A stretch of DNA of 64,000 bases, from NCBI RefSeq assembly GCF_019308285.1, contig NZ_WWEM01000017.1:124001-188000 (forward strand), read 5' to 3'. This document shows, piece by piece, positions 1-8,809 of this stretch. The DNA comes from Flavobacterium quisquiliarum. GTDB lineage: Bacteria > Bacteroidota > Bacteroidia > Flavobacteriales > Flavobacteriaceae. The position numbers and the translations under genes were made by a program. The notes beneath the pieces are model-generated. The model saw only the letters and a program-made list of their open reading frames with translations, did no database searches and had not been told where the DNA came from. Numbering within the stretch: the first letter of the stretch is position 1; each line of letters starts with the position of its first letter.

Positions 1-2756
1 ATAGAACCAGTGCTGGTTCCAAAACAAGAAACATCAGTTTTAGAAGAATCTCCTAAAGTTAATGCACCACTTGGCTGTAAAATACTTAGAGTTAATGTTC
101 CTTGGCATCCATTAGCATCTGTTGCGGTAACTTCATAATTTCCAATTCCTAAATTATTTAAAGTTTGAGAAGTACCATTATAAGCTGAACCATTCTTTTT
201 CCATGAATAAGTATAAGGAGCAACTCCACCTGAAGCATTATTTACTGTAATTGATCCCGTAGATTGATTGAAACATTTTACATCTACGTGAGAAGCAGTT
301 ACTTCTGTTATTGTAACGGTATTTTTTGTAACCACTACCGGTTTTATATCGAAACAGTTAGACGAATTTGTCCCTTTTATGTAATAAGTGCCAGGACTTG
401 CCGAGCTAAAATTGGTAAGCGGAATTGTTGCCGCTAAATCTGTCCAATAAGTATAAGTTAATCCTGTTGTACTTCCAGCAGTTATACTTCCAGCGGTTAA
501 ATCTAATGAAGTTGTTGGTGCACAAATAGGAAGCGGATTAGTTACTACAACCGTTGGTTTTGCATTTACATTAACTACAATAGCTTTTTTAGGACCAATA
601 CAAGCATTTGTTTTTCCCTCGGCAACATAATAAGTAAATTGACCTGTAGTTGTAGTTGAAGGAGTTATTGATTGTTGAGCTGTCGAAGTCGCTGTAAGGT
701 AATAATATAATGTGTATTCTGGTTTAGTTGCGACAGCTGTTAATGGAGTTGCAATATCCCCAATACAATAATTTATAGGATCCGTAACTGTAGGCGATGT
801 TGTAATGCTTTCAATAGTAATTGTAAATTGAAAGTAACAGCCACTGCTGGCTCCTCCAGGAGGAATAGCATAATAAGTTGAAGTTCCAACTGTTGCAGGG
901 AACGGATTGTTAATCGTGTATTGAGTTGTAATACCAGCAACTACAGGATAAGCATTATAGAATGTAGACCCAGTAGGAAATGATCCCATCACGTCAGTAA
1001 CTGGAATTGATGTCATTGAACTGTTACAAAAAGTAAAAGCAATGGTTGGCGGCGTTGCCTGACAATTCGCATTGGTGTAATCCGTTGAATTGATAGTGGT
1101 CTGAAGTGGCGCAGCTATAGCAGTTCCTGTACAGCTTCCAGAGTTGGTATAACCTAAGATTAAAGACTTATCAGCTACGGTTACTCCAGAATTAACTCCT
1201 TTTCCGCTCAATACACCATTTACTTGAATGGCATTGTTACAGTTTGAGTTTTTAAGTAAAGCACAGTTTTCTGTCGATTTTAAATTGAATGTCAATTCAG
1301 CTAAAACAATGTCCGGATTAGAAGGCAGGGGCAATGTACCTATATCCCAAACTATTGATCCGTTTGCGCCAATTGTTGGTTCATAAGTCAATGAATTTGG
1401 CGTAGGATCAGGAGAGAAATTGATAGTTTTTCCCAAACTACCGCTAACAAATGTCGCATTGTATGGAATTGGAATTACAATTTTACTGTTTTGTATGGCT
1501 TCCGAACCTTTGTTTTTTATTTGTACTTTATAACCAAGTTCCTGACCAGGTAAGACAGTATATGGACCTGTGCCTGCGTTATTTCCATTTATAGTAGTAG
1601 CAGTAAGAACCCCTTCAATCTCTGGAACATAAGCATCAACTGCCATTACAATAGAAAAGATGGCGTAAGTATCAACTGTAGATCCGTATCTAAAAGTCGT
1701 TGAGGTCTGATTATTTCCAATAAGATCTTTTGCACTATTTGGCAGGTTGAACATGCTAATGTCTACACCTGAATTATTAATTAAATTCGGATTTCTATTA
1801 TTTCCCCCAGTATTTATGGTGGAATTAAAGAAATTAGTTGCAGTGTTAGCTGAATGAGTTAAGCTTTGGTAATCGCTTGTGTTTAATTTTTGAATCTGAA
1901 AATAATCGCCATCATAATACAAGTCACCTTCTCCAGCCATAATACCAAGTTTGATACCAACTGGGCCAGATGTTACAGAATTAAATCCAGAAACAGGAAT
2001 AGTATAATTTGCAGTTATATTATTATTTACAAAGGCATGACCATCAAAAACAGTAATGTCTCTGTTTTTCATGTTTGAGTTTTCATAAATAACGACCAAG
2101 CCCCATCCAGCGTATTTTCCTATCGTACCTCCATCAGCTCCTTCAGTTGCAGCTATATCGGCGGCAAAATATTCACCCACTCCATTTGCTCTTACATAAT
2201 CGGTAACTTCTGCATAAGCACTGAACATATTATTGTCTGCATTGGTTGGAAAATAAATATCAGTAGCTGTAAACTCAGTATAATTGGTGTTTACTGGACC
2301 TTTGAATAAAATTTTTCTTTTATCTAAAGTTTTCGTTACGCCATTTTTTGTTACAGTGAAAGAGTTTGGACTATTAGCAGCATCAGAAACTCTTCCAGTC
2401 CAATACAAACCTGCGTAAACGATGTTGTAACAGTTCGTTAGTTTTGCACCATTGTCATTCAGTAAATCCAAAGTCGCTCCAGAAGAATTATGCGTTTGAT
2501 TATTATTATCCGTGTCAACATAAACCATTGGATTAGTTCCATTAGGTTCAGTATCACTATAATTTTGTAATGTCAAATTGCTATTTCCAATCATCGTAAA
2601 ATCTCCTTTAATTTTATAGATTGTTCTAGCGGGAGAATAAGAAGAAGTTCTTTCTTTAAACGGTTTTATTACTTGCGCATTCCCTTCATTAATACCAATA
2701 ATTAGGATTAAAAAGAAATTAAAAACCGTAAAACATTGAGAGTAGATTTTTTTCAT
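1..2756 (-). CDS. Large secreted adhesin with SprB repeats, partial
   Basis: The frame stays open from an ATG at 2756 to the left edge, giving about 918 residues with the C-terminus outside the window. It starts with a signal peptide (MKKIYSQCFTVFNFFLILII, ending near NAQ). A long beta-rich, Asn/Thr-rich region follows, including a DUF11-like stretch (around 1620-1380: PGQELGYKVQIKNKGSEA). At the left end come Ig/SprB-type repeats. One complete copy runs from DVKCFNQSTGSI to NGCQGT, and a second begins TDVSCFGTSTGS at the edge. SprB-type repeats are known from gliding-motility adhesins exported by the type IX secretion system. The T9SS C-terminal signal would lie outside the window, so export by that route is inferred. 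It is probably co-transcribed with the small gene 16 bases upstream. Confidence 0.8.
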   Translation of the reverse strand, partial: MKKIYSQCFTVFNFFLILIIGINEGNAQVIKPFKERTSSYSPARTIYKIKGDFTMIGNSNLTLQNYSDTEPNGTNPMVYVDTDNNNQTHNSSGATLDLLNDNGAKLTNCYNIVYAGLYWTGRVSDAANSPNSFTVTKNGVTKTLDKRKILFKGPVNTNYTEFTATDIYFPTNADNNMFSAYAEVTDYVRANGVGEYFAADIAATEGADGGTIGKYAGWGLVVIYENSNMKNRDITVFDGHAFVNNNITANYTIPVSGFNSVTSGPVGIKLGIMAGEGDLYYDGDYFQIQKLNTSDYQSLTHSANTATNFFNSTINTGGNNRNPNLINNSGVDISMFNLPNSAKDLIGNNQTSTTFRYGSTVDTYAIFSIVMAVDAYVPEIEGVLTATTINGNNAGTGPYTVLPGQELGYKVQIKNKGSEAIQNSKIVIPIPYNATFVSGSLGKTINFSPDPTPNSLTYEPTIGANGSIVWDIGTLPLPSNPDIVLAELTFNLKSTENCALLKNSNCNNAIQVNGVLSGKGVNSGVTVADKSLILGYTNSGSCTGTAIAAPLQTTINSTDYTNANCQATPPTIAFTFCNSSMTSIPVTDVMGSFPTGSTFYNAYPVVAGITTQYTINNPFPATVGTSTYYAIPPGGASSGCYFQFTITIESITTSPTVTDPINYCIGDIATPLTAVATKPEYTLYYYLTATSTAQQSITPSTTTTGQFTYYVAEGKTNACIGPKKAIVVNVNAKPTVVVTNPLPICAPTTSLDLTAGSITAGSTTGLTYTYWTDLAATIPLTNFSSASPGTYYIKGTNSSNCFDIKPVVVTKNTVTITEVTASHVDVKCFNQSTGSITVNNASGGVAPYTYSWKKNGSAYNGTSQTLNNLGIGNYEVTATDANGCQGTLTLSILQPSGALTLGDSSKTDVSCFGTSTGS

Positions 2757-2772
2757 AGTAATAGTTTTTTAA

Positions 2773-3324
2773 TTATCCGCCTATAGATATTTTGTAAAGA
2801 AGAACATATTTTGAAGTATCGTTTTGGATCAGATTATTGATCGCAGCTGGAGTTGTCGCAATTTTTGAAATAATGATGATATATTTTAATTTTTCAAAAC
2901 CAGAAAAAGAGCTCAAATCGATAGACTTGTTTAAATCTGCTGCTTTTTCAATTTTAATCGTAACAATCTGAATGTCGTTTTTTAAGGAAACCGAAGTATT
3001 TAGGCTGTTAATAGAATTGTTATCCGTGAATAAAGCTGTTGGCTCATTACCATAAGTTTTTATTTCACCCGAAGAAGCATAAACTGCAGAATGTAAATCA
3101 TACAGTAAATGTTTAAGATTACTAAGCTTAGAATCCTGTCCAGAGTTTTCTAAGTTCGTTAAGTATGAATCCACATTTTCAATTTGACCAAATGAAAAAT
3201 TTGTTATTAAAAAAAACAAAAGAAGAAAAATGTTTTTTTGAAAAATGTTCTTTTTGAAAGAAAAAATAAACTTACAATTATTAACAAATTTTACTGCTTT
3301 TTCAAGAGTAGATTTAGCTCTCAT
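2773..3324 (-). CDS. Hypothetical secreted protein upstream of adhesin
   Basis: This 183-residue protein of unknown function has a hydrophobic export segment unusually far in (NIFLLLFFLITNFSFGQ, about residues 31-47), after a basic leader of some 30 residues. No other ATG lies between the first codon and that segment, so the start could also be a non-ATG codon nearer to it. The mature part is about 135 residues, Ser/Asn/Lys-rich, with no Cys and no motif I recognise. It ends 16 bases before the adhesin start on the same strand. That suggests an operon and perhaps an accessory role in adhesin export or anchoring, which is inference from position only. Confidence 0.6.
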   Translation of the reverse strand: MRAKSTLEKAVKFVNNCKFIFSFKKNIFQKNIFLLLFFLITNFSFGQIENVDSYLTNLENSGQDSKLSNLKHLLYDLHSAVYASSGEIKTYGNEPTALFTDNNSINSLNTSVSLKNDIQIVTIKIEKAADLNKSIDLSSFSGFEKLKYIIIISKIATTPAAINNLIQNDTSKYVLLYKISIGG

Positions 3325-3370
3325 AACTCAAAGATTTTGTTTTAATGTATTTAAAGTATTTTAACAGAAT

Positions 3371-3378
3371 CAAAGTTA
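3371..3378 (-). promoter_or_regulatory. Candidate -7 box for the adhesin operon
   Basis: On the minus strand this reads TAACTTTG, matching the Bacteroidota -7 consensus TAnnTTTG, 46 bases before the ATG at 3324. I see no good TTG element at the expected -33 distance, so this is tentative. Confidence 0.35.
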
Positions 3379-3827
3379 TATAGTCCGTTTATTTTTGATT
3401 TTTTTTCTCTGCAACTAACCTAAAAACTCGTTGAAATGATCTTTTTTAACAAAAAATAGCGATAAAAAGCATTTTTTTTAACCTAAAAAAGTGAATTTTT
3501 TAATGTGTTTTTTTTTGCTTTTTTGATGAAAATTCGTTCTTTTGAAATATTGTAAATACTTAAAAATCAAATATTTGGTTAATTTTTTGCAAATTTGGAG
3601 AATATCGACTAAATGCGGATTTCATAGATGAAGAACACAAAATCAAAAAATAGAATCAATTTTATTTTATCAAAAAGTTAACCTTTTATAAAAGAAACTT
3701 ACTTGTTAAAATTTTTATATAATGTTAACAGAAATAAAAAAAAGAAATGGTTTAAAATATCTTTTGTACATTAGAAGTTATATAAAAATGAAAGCCTTCT
3801 TATCTAGGTTTCTAAATTTAACTGCTT
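3379..3827. other. AT-rich intergenic region between divergent operons
   Basis: About 450 bases rich in A and T runs separate the adhesin operon from the polyphosphate operon. No ORF, RNA gene or clear repeat is visible. The region must hold the promoter for the sixA-ppk-ppx genes. The nearest box-like string is TATCTTTTG around 3757, one base longer than the consensus. Confidence 0.4.
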
Positions 3828-4313
3828 ATGAAAAATCTTATTTTAATACGTCATGCTAAATCGAGTTGGGAAGCACCTTTGAAAGATTTTGATCGTCCAC
3901 TAATGAAGAGAGGAATCTTAGATGCACATGATGTCTCATTAAGTATTTCCAAATACATTCCTAAAACTTATATAATTTGGAGCAGTACTGCTGCCAGAGC
4001 AACAGAAACCGCTTTGATTTTTGCACAAAATCTTTCTTATCCTTTAGAAAGTATCGTTTTTAGAGACGATTTGTACACTTTTGATGAAAGACAGCTCGAA
4101 AAAGTTATCAAATCGTGTGATAATAGTTTAGAAAGCGTTATTCTTTTTGGACATAACGAGGCTATTACAAATTTTGTTAATAAATTTGGAGATGTTTTTA
4201 TAGAAAATGTTCCGACTTCAGGCTTTGTCTCGTTGCAATTTGATGCCGACAGCTGGAGCACGATAGATAAAGGCAAAACTCATAAAACTATTTTCCCCAA
4301 AGATTTAAAATAA
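3828..4313 (+). CDS. sixA: SixA-like histidine phosphatase
   Basis: This 161-residue protein belongs to the histidine phosphatase superfamily. The catalytic RHG-type motif is near the N-terminus (LILIRHAKSSW, nucleophile His9), and a second conserved His lies in FGHNEAITNF near residue 109. Length and the RHAKS form fit the SixA branch, which in E. coli dephosphorylates phosphohistidine proteins such as ArcB. The substrate here is unknown. It is the first gene of an apparent three-gene operon, ending five bases before ppk1. This suggests a phosphate- or polyphosphate-linked role, which is inference from context. Confidence 0.8.
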   Translation: MKNLILIRHAKSSWEAPLKDFDRPLMKRGILDAHDVSLSISKYIPKTYIIWSSTAARATETALIFAQNLSYPLESIVFRDDLYTFDERQLEKVIKSCDNSLESVILFGHNEAITNFVNKFGDVFIENVPTSGFVSLQFDADSWSTIDKGKTHKTIFPKDLK

Positions 4314-4318
4314 TAACA

Positions 4319-6397
4319 GTGTACGAACAGAAATATATCGATAGAGAAAAAAGCTGGTTAGCGTTTAATGCAAGAGTACTTCAAGAAGCTGCGGACAATA
4401 CGGTTCCGCTTTTAGACAGACTACGTTTTGTTGGAATTTTTTCAAATAATTTAGATGAATTTTTTAGAGTTCGATATGCGGCCATCCGACGATTAAGTCT
4501 CTCGGGTATTTCTGGTGAAAAATATTTGGGTGGTATTTCTGCACATCAATTAATTAAAGATATTACAGAAATTGTAATTCAGCAACAGTCTGAAAGCTTA
4601 CGTATTCTAGGGAATATTGAAGCTGAGCTTGAAAGAGAAAATATCTTTATTATAAACGAAACTCAGATAACACCAAAACAGGAATGTTTTTTAAAAGATT
4701 TTTATAATCAAAAATTAAGTCCAGAATTGGTAACAATCATTTTAAATGATTTGGCAGTTTTTCCTGTATTAAAAGATACTTTGGGCTATTTAGCAGTTCG
4801 TTTAGAATTAAATAACGATGAAGTTCGCTATGCTTTAATCGAAATTCCGAAAAACATAAACCGATTTGTTGTTCTTCCTTCTGAAGATGAAAAACAATAT
4901 GTTATTTTAATTGATGATGTGATTCGTTTTAAACTGAAGAATATCTTTAACATTTTTGATTACAAGACCGTTTCAGCTCATATGATCAAAATTACTCGAG
5001 ATGCACAGCTGGATATCGATAGTGATTTGAGTAAAAGTATGCTTGAAAAAATTGCTTCATCTGTAAAAGACCGTCGTATTGGAGAACCTGTTCGTTTTAT
5101 TTACGACAGCTTGATTGAAGATGATACACTGCGTTTCTTTTTGGATAAAATGAAAATTGTTGAAACCGATAGTATAATTCCCGGCGGAAGATATCACAAC
5201 CGTCGTGATTATATGAGTTTTCCAAATCTAGGGCGTTACGATTTATTGTATAAACCAAATGAGCCTTTACCAGTTCCTGGTTTAAGTTTGGATGGAAGTA
5301 TTTTAGAAAAAATCAGTAAAAAAGATTATTTGGTGCATGCACCATATCAATCATTTTCATATCTAACTAAGTTTTTACGTGAAGCTGCCTTAGATCCAAA
5401 AGTAACAAGCATTAAAATAACTTTGTATCGTTTGGCTAAGAATTCTCAGATTATCAGTTCTTTGATAAATGCAGCTAAAAACGGTAAAAGAGTAGTGGTT
5501 CAGATTGAGCTTCAGGCACGTTTTGATGAAGCTTCGAATATTTCTTATGCAGAGCAGATGCAGACGGAAGGAATCGAATTGATTTTCGGAATTAAAGGCC
5601 TCAAAGTACACAGTAAAATTTGTGTAATTGAAAGAACTGAAGATGGTAAAAACCGTCGTTACGGCTTTATTTCTACTGGAAATTTCAACGAATCGACTGC
5701 GAAAATTTATACAGATGTAACCCTATTTACCTGTCATCAGGGAATATTGAAAGACACCTCGAAAGTATTTGAATTTTTTGATATCAATTATAGAGTTCAC
5801 AGATACAAACATTTAATTGTATCCCCTCATTATACCAGAACCAAATTTATAAAACTGATTGATCGTGAGATTCTGCATGCTCTGGCTGGAAGAAAAACAC
5901 ACATAAAGTTAAAAATGAATAGTTTGTCCGATTTTAAAATGATCGATAAATTGTACGAGGCAAGTAATGCAGGGGTTAAAATCCAGCTTCAAGTAAGAGG
6001 AATTTGTTCGTTGATTCCAGGAATTCCAGGAATGAGCGAAAATATTGAGGCGATAAGTATTGTTGATAATTATTTGGAACATTCAAGAGTTTATATTTTT
6101 GGAAACGCAGGTTTAACAGAAGTGTATATTTCTTCAGCTGATTTCATGACTCGAAATTTGGACGGAAGAGTCGAAGTAACCTGTCCAATATATGACCTTG
6201 AAATTAAAAAAGAGCTCATAGATAATTTCAATCTTGCTTGGAAAGGAAATGTAAAAGTAAGATACCATTCTTATAAATTAGATAATAAGTATAAACCTAA
6301 AAATCATCATGCCCCGTTTAGAGCGCAATTTGAGACTTATAAATATTATCAGAATAAAATCGCCGTACTTGATGAGATTCCTCAAAAAGTAAATTAA
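4319..6397 (+). CDS. ppk1: Polyphosphate kinase 1
   Basis: Ppk1 reversibly transfers the ATP gamma-phosphate to polyphosphate chains. The 692 residues match the usual length of the enzyme. The N-terminal domain begins YIDREKSWLAFNARVLQEA. The phosphorylated histidine is in LKVHSKICVIER (His431) and the second catalytic histidine in YLEHSRVYIFGN (His588). These correspond well to E. coli His435 and His592, with the same small offset. The start is GTG at 4319: it reads directly into the conserved N-terminus and lies five bases after the sixA stop. It sits between sixA and ppx in a likely polyphosphate operon. Confidence 0.95.
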   Translation: MYEQKYIDREKSWLAFNARVLQEAADNTVPLLDRLRFVGIFSNNLDEFFRVRYAAIRRLSLSGISGEKYLGGISAHQLIKDITEIVIQQQSESLRILGNIEAELERENIFIINETQITPKQECFLKDFYNQKLSPELVTIILNDLAVFPVLKDTLGYLAVRLELNNDEVRYALIEIPKNINRFVVLPSEDEKQYVILIDDVIRFKLKNIFNIFDYKTVSAHMIKITRDAQLDIDSDLSKSMLEKIASSVKDRRIGEPVRFIYDSLIEDDTLRFFLDKMKIVETDSIIPGGRYHNRRDYMSFPNLGRYDLLYKPNEPLPVPGLSLDGSILEKISKKDYLVHAPYQSFSYLTKFLREAALDPKVTSIKITLYRLAKNSQIISSLINAAKNGKRVVVQIELQARFDEASNISYAEQMQTEGIELIFGIKGLKVHSKICVIERTEDGKNRRYGFISTGNFNESTAKIYTDVTLFTCHQGILKDTSKVFEFFDINYRVHRYKHLIVSPHYTRTKFIKLIDREILHALAGRKTHIKLKMNSLSDFKMIDKLYEASNAGVKIQLQVRGICSLIPGIPGMSENIEAISIVDNYLEHSRVYIFGNAGLTEVYISSADFMTRNLDGRVEVTCPIYDLEIKKELIDNFNLAWKGNVKVRYHSYKLDNKYKPKNHHAPFRAQFETYKYYQNKIAVLDEIPQKVN

Positions 6398-6425
6398 TAA
6401 TAAATACCAATTTCAAAATCATAAA

Positions 6426-7322
6426 GTGAGCATGATTAATATTAGGAAGTTTGCAGCAATAGATATCGGATCAAATGCCATGAGGCTCCTGATAGCTAAC
6501 GTTGTAGAACAAGATGGAAAAGAACCACAGTTTAATAAAAGTTCCCTTGTTCGTGTACCAATTCGTTTAGGACAGGATGCCTTTACAGTTGGAGAAATTT
6601 CACCAGAAAATATAGATCGAATGGTTGATGCTATGAAAGCATTTAACCTTTTGATGAAAGTACATAAAGTAGAACGTTATATGGCTTTTGCTACTTCAGC
6701 AATGCGTGAAGCTTATAATGCTAAAGAAGTTGTAGCTTTAATTAAGAAAAAAGCCGATATTAAAATCGAAATCATTGATGGTAAAAAAGAAGCGGCTATT
6801 ATTGCTTCAACCGATTTACATCATTTAATTAAATCTGACGAAACGTATCTTTTTGTGGATGTTGGAGGTGGAAGTACGGAGTTTACACTTTTCTCTTCTG
6901 GAAAAATGATTACTTCAAGATCTTTCAAAGCGGGAACCGTTCGTTTGTTGAATAATATGGTGCATGATGTGGTTTGGGATGAAATCGAAAAATGGATTAA
7001 AACCAATACAGCAGATTATGAAGAGGTTACCCTTATCGGGTCTGGTGGAAACATCAACAAGCTTTTTAAAATGTCTGGAAAACAACAGGAAAAACCGCTT
7101 TCATACATTTATATTAACTCACAATACGCTTTCTTAAATTCATTGACATACGAACAGAGAATTGCCGAATTAGGATTAAACTCTGACCGTGCCGACGTAA
7201 TCATCCATGCCACAAGAATTTATCTTAATGCGATGAAATGGAGTGGAGCACGCCAGATTTATGTTCCTAAAATCGGACTTTCTGATGGTATCGTAAAAGC
7301 GATGTATTACGGTAAAATTTAA
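6426..7322 (+). CDS. ppx: Ppx/GppA-family exopolyphosphatase
   Basis: The protein has the ASKHA-type phosphatase fold of the Ppx/GppA family, which hydrolyses polyphosphate ends or pppGpp. The first phosphate-binding loop is FAAIDIGSNAMRLLIANV and the second is LFVDVGGGSTEFTLF. At 298 residues it is the short form without the C-terminal HD-like domain of E. coli Ppx. The start could be GTG at 6426 or ATG at 6432, two codons apart. It follows ppk1 by 28 bases, so synthesis and degradation of polyphosphate appear co-transcribed. Whether it prefers polyphosphate or pppGpp cannot be told from sequence. Confidence 0.9.
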   Translation: MSMINIRKFAAIDIGSNAMRLLIANVVEQDGKEPQFNKSSLVRVPIRLGQDAFTVGEISPENIDRMVDAMKAFNLLMKVHKVERYMAFATSAMREAYNAKEVVALIKKKADIKIEIIDGKKEAAIIASTDLHHLIKSDETYLFVDVGGGSTEFTLFSSGKMITSRSFKAGTVRLLNNMVHDVVWDEIEKWIKTNTADYEEVTLIGSGGNINKLFKMSGKQQEKPLSYIYINSQYAFLNSLTYEQRIAELGLNSDRADVIIHATRIYLNAMKWSGARQIYVPKIGLSDGIVKAMYYGKI

Positions 7323-7341
7323 TATTTAAAGTTTTTTAATA

Positions 7342-7390
7342 GCCACAAATTCACGAATTATTTAAAAATATTAATTCGTGAATTCGTGGC
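7342..7390. repeat. Intergenic inverted repeat (gccacaaattcacg type)
   Basis: The left arm gccacaaattcacgaatta (7342-7360) pairs with taattcgtgaattcgtggc (7372-7390), 18 of 19 positions matching, with an 11-base spacer. It lies between ppx and the Crp-type gene, ends 13 bases before the likely ATG of the latter, and could act as a terminator. It is one of several similar intergenic elements in this window. Confidence 0.7.
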
Positions 7391-7403
7391 GAATATTTTT
7401 TAT

Positions 7404-7964
7404 ATGAAATCCATTTTTCAGTCAATCCAGAATTTTTCAAATGAAGAATTAGATCTTTTAGATGATTTAATAACTTTTCGTATGTTGAAAAAAGGAGAAC
7501 TTTTATTGACTGAAAGTCAGGTTTGCAATGAAATTGTATTTATAAAAAAAGGAATTTTACGTTCCTTTTTTTTAAATCATAAAGGCGGCGAAATTACCAA
7601 TTGTTTTGCTTTTGAAAATGAATTTATGGCATCTTTCGCCAGTTTTATCACTCAGGAAAAAGCAGAAGAAAGTGTTCAGGCTTTAGTCGATACCGAATTA
7701 GAAATTTTAGATAGAAAAGCTTTAGAAAAACTATATCAATCGGGTTTTAACTGGCAAGAAACGGGAAGAAAACTAACGGAATTAGAATTTGTAAACCTAC
7801 ATAAAAGAATGGTTTCTTTTCAGAAATTATCTGGTGCGGAGCGTTATCAAGAACTATATAAAAATCATCAGAACTATTTACAGTTAATTCCGTTGCAATA
7901 CTTAGCTTCTTATTTAGGTGTTAGTCCAAGACATTTAAGCCGAATCAGAAAAGCAGTTTTGTAA
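7404..7964 (+). CDS. Crp/Fnr-family transcriptional regulator (small)
   Basis: This is a cyclic-nucleotide-binding-like regulator of 186 residues. The N-terminal cupin domain spans roughly 1-115 (RMLKKGELLLTESQVCNEIV, IKKGILRSFF). A C-terminal helix-turn-helix follows (LQLIPLQYLASYLGVSPRHLSRIRK). I start at ATG 7404 because the in-frame GTG at 7386 lies inside the inverted repeat just upstream. The residues that bind cAMP in E. coli Crp are not evident, so the ligand is unknown. The next gene, a flavodoxin-fold oxidoreductase, has a palindrome upstream of its promoter box that this protein may bind. Confidence 0.8.
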   Translation: MKSIFQSIQNFSNEELDLLDDLITFRMLKKGELLLTESQVCNEIVFIKKGILRSFFLNHKGGEITNCFAFENEFMASFASFITQEKAEESVQALVDTELEILDRKALEKLYQSGFNWQETGRKLTELEFVNLHKRMVSFQKLSGAERYQELYKNHQNYLQLIPLQYLASYLGVSPRHLSRIRKAVL

Positions 7965-7973
7965 TTTTTTGTT

Positions 7974-8073
7974 TCTCGCAGATCTTGCAGATTGAGCTGA
8001 TTTATAAAAATTAAAGAATTTCTATAGATTGGTTAAAAAAATAATCTGCCGAATCTGCAAGATCTGCGGGAGA
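7974..8073. repeat. Inverted repeat, tctcgcagat family, copy 1
   Basis: The left arm begins tctcgcagatcttgcagatt at 7974. The right arm gaatctgcaagatctgcggg ends at about 8070 and is its near-exact reverse complement, apart from two extra bases. About 55 bases of AT-rich sequence separate them. A second copy of the same family is at 20301-20363. Confidence 0.75.
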
Positions 8074-8093
8074 ATAAAAATCAATGCTTTTTG

Positions 8094-8136
8094 GGACATT
8101 TGTCCAGTAAAATAAAAGCTATAAAAAGTATTTTTG
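8094..8136 (+). promoter_or_regulatory. Palindrome plus promoter box upstream of oxidoreductase
   Basis: GGACATTTGTCC (8094-8105) has 5-bp arms around two bases. A perfect TAnnTTTG box, TATTTTTG, lies at 8129-8136, 13 bases before the ATG at 8150. The palindrome centre is 36.5 bases before the end of the box. That places it near -41 if transcription starts about five bases after the box, a typical position for activators of the Crp class. The neighbouring Crp-type regulator is the obvious candidate binder (inference). Confidence 0.55.
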
Positions 8137-8149
8137 AAAAAACATAAAC

Positions 8150-8728
8150 ATGAAAAAAATACTGATTATAAACGGACATCCAAATCCTGAAAGCTTCAAT
8201 TTCGGAATTGCAGAATCGTATAAAAGTGGAGCAATAGCTTCTGGAGCACAAATTGAAACGATTACGATAGTTGATTTAAAATTCAATCCTAATTTACAGT
8301 TCGGTTACCAAAAACGTACTGAATTAGAACCAGATTTACTCGAATCTTGGGAAAAAATCAAAAGAGCCAACCATTTGGTTTGGATACATCCCGTTTGGTG
8401 GGGCGGACTTCCAGCAATAACAAAAGGTTTTATTGATCGATTATTTCTACCTGGAATGGCTTTTCAATACAGAGAAAATTCAGTTTGGTGGGATAAATTA
8501 TTAAAAGGAAAAACGGCACATATTATTACCACTTTAGATCAGCCAAGTTGGTATTACAGATTGTTTTTCGGAAGACCGAGCGTTAATCAATTAAAGAAAT
8601 CTACTTTAGAATTTTGCGGTGTAAAACCAGTAAAAGTGAGCTACATCGGAGTTATAAAAGGTTCAGAAGAAAAGCAAAGAAAAAAATGGCTGGAGAAAGT
8701 CTGCAACTTCGGACTACAGCAAAAATAG
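8150..8728 (+). CDS. NAD(P)H-dependent flavodoxin-fold oxidoreductase
   Basis: This 192-residue protein belongs to the flavodoxin-like NAD(P)H dehydrogenase (quinone) family, which includes NQO1, MdaB and KefF-type proteins. It starts KILIINGHPNPESFNFGIA, the loop that holds the FMN phosphate. The flavin-contacting motif is VWIHPVWWGGLPAITKGFID, followed by RLFLPGMAFQY. It is probably a cytosolic two-electron quinone or azo reductase; the substrate is unknown. A Crp-type regulator gene lies upstream on the same strand, and a TATTTTTG box with an upstream palindrome precedes it. Confidence 0.85.
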   Translation: MKKILIINGHPNPESFNFGIAESYKSGAIASGAQIETITIVDLKFNPNLQFGYQKRTELEPDLLESWEKIKRANHLVWIHPVWWGGLPAITKGFIDRLFLPGMAFQYRENSVWWDKLLKGKTAHIITTLDQPSWYYRLFFGRPSVNQLKKSTLEFCGVKPVKVSYIGVIKGSEEKQRKKWLEKVCNFGLQQK

Positions 8729-8809
8729 TTTTTTATGATTTGCAACTAATAAGCTTTTTTTAGAATTGAAATTCGTGTAATTAGTGGCAGATATTAAAAA
8801 GAATAATAA

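Noticed and set aside
1890..2078. Plus-strand frame of 62 codons
   Set aside because: It lies antisense within the adhesin gene, with no family character.
7386..7403. GTG start for the first Crp-type gene
   Set aside because: The codon falls inside the inverted repeat at 7342-7390; ATG 7404 fits the family better.
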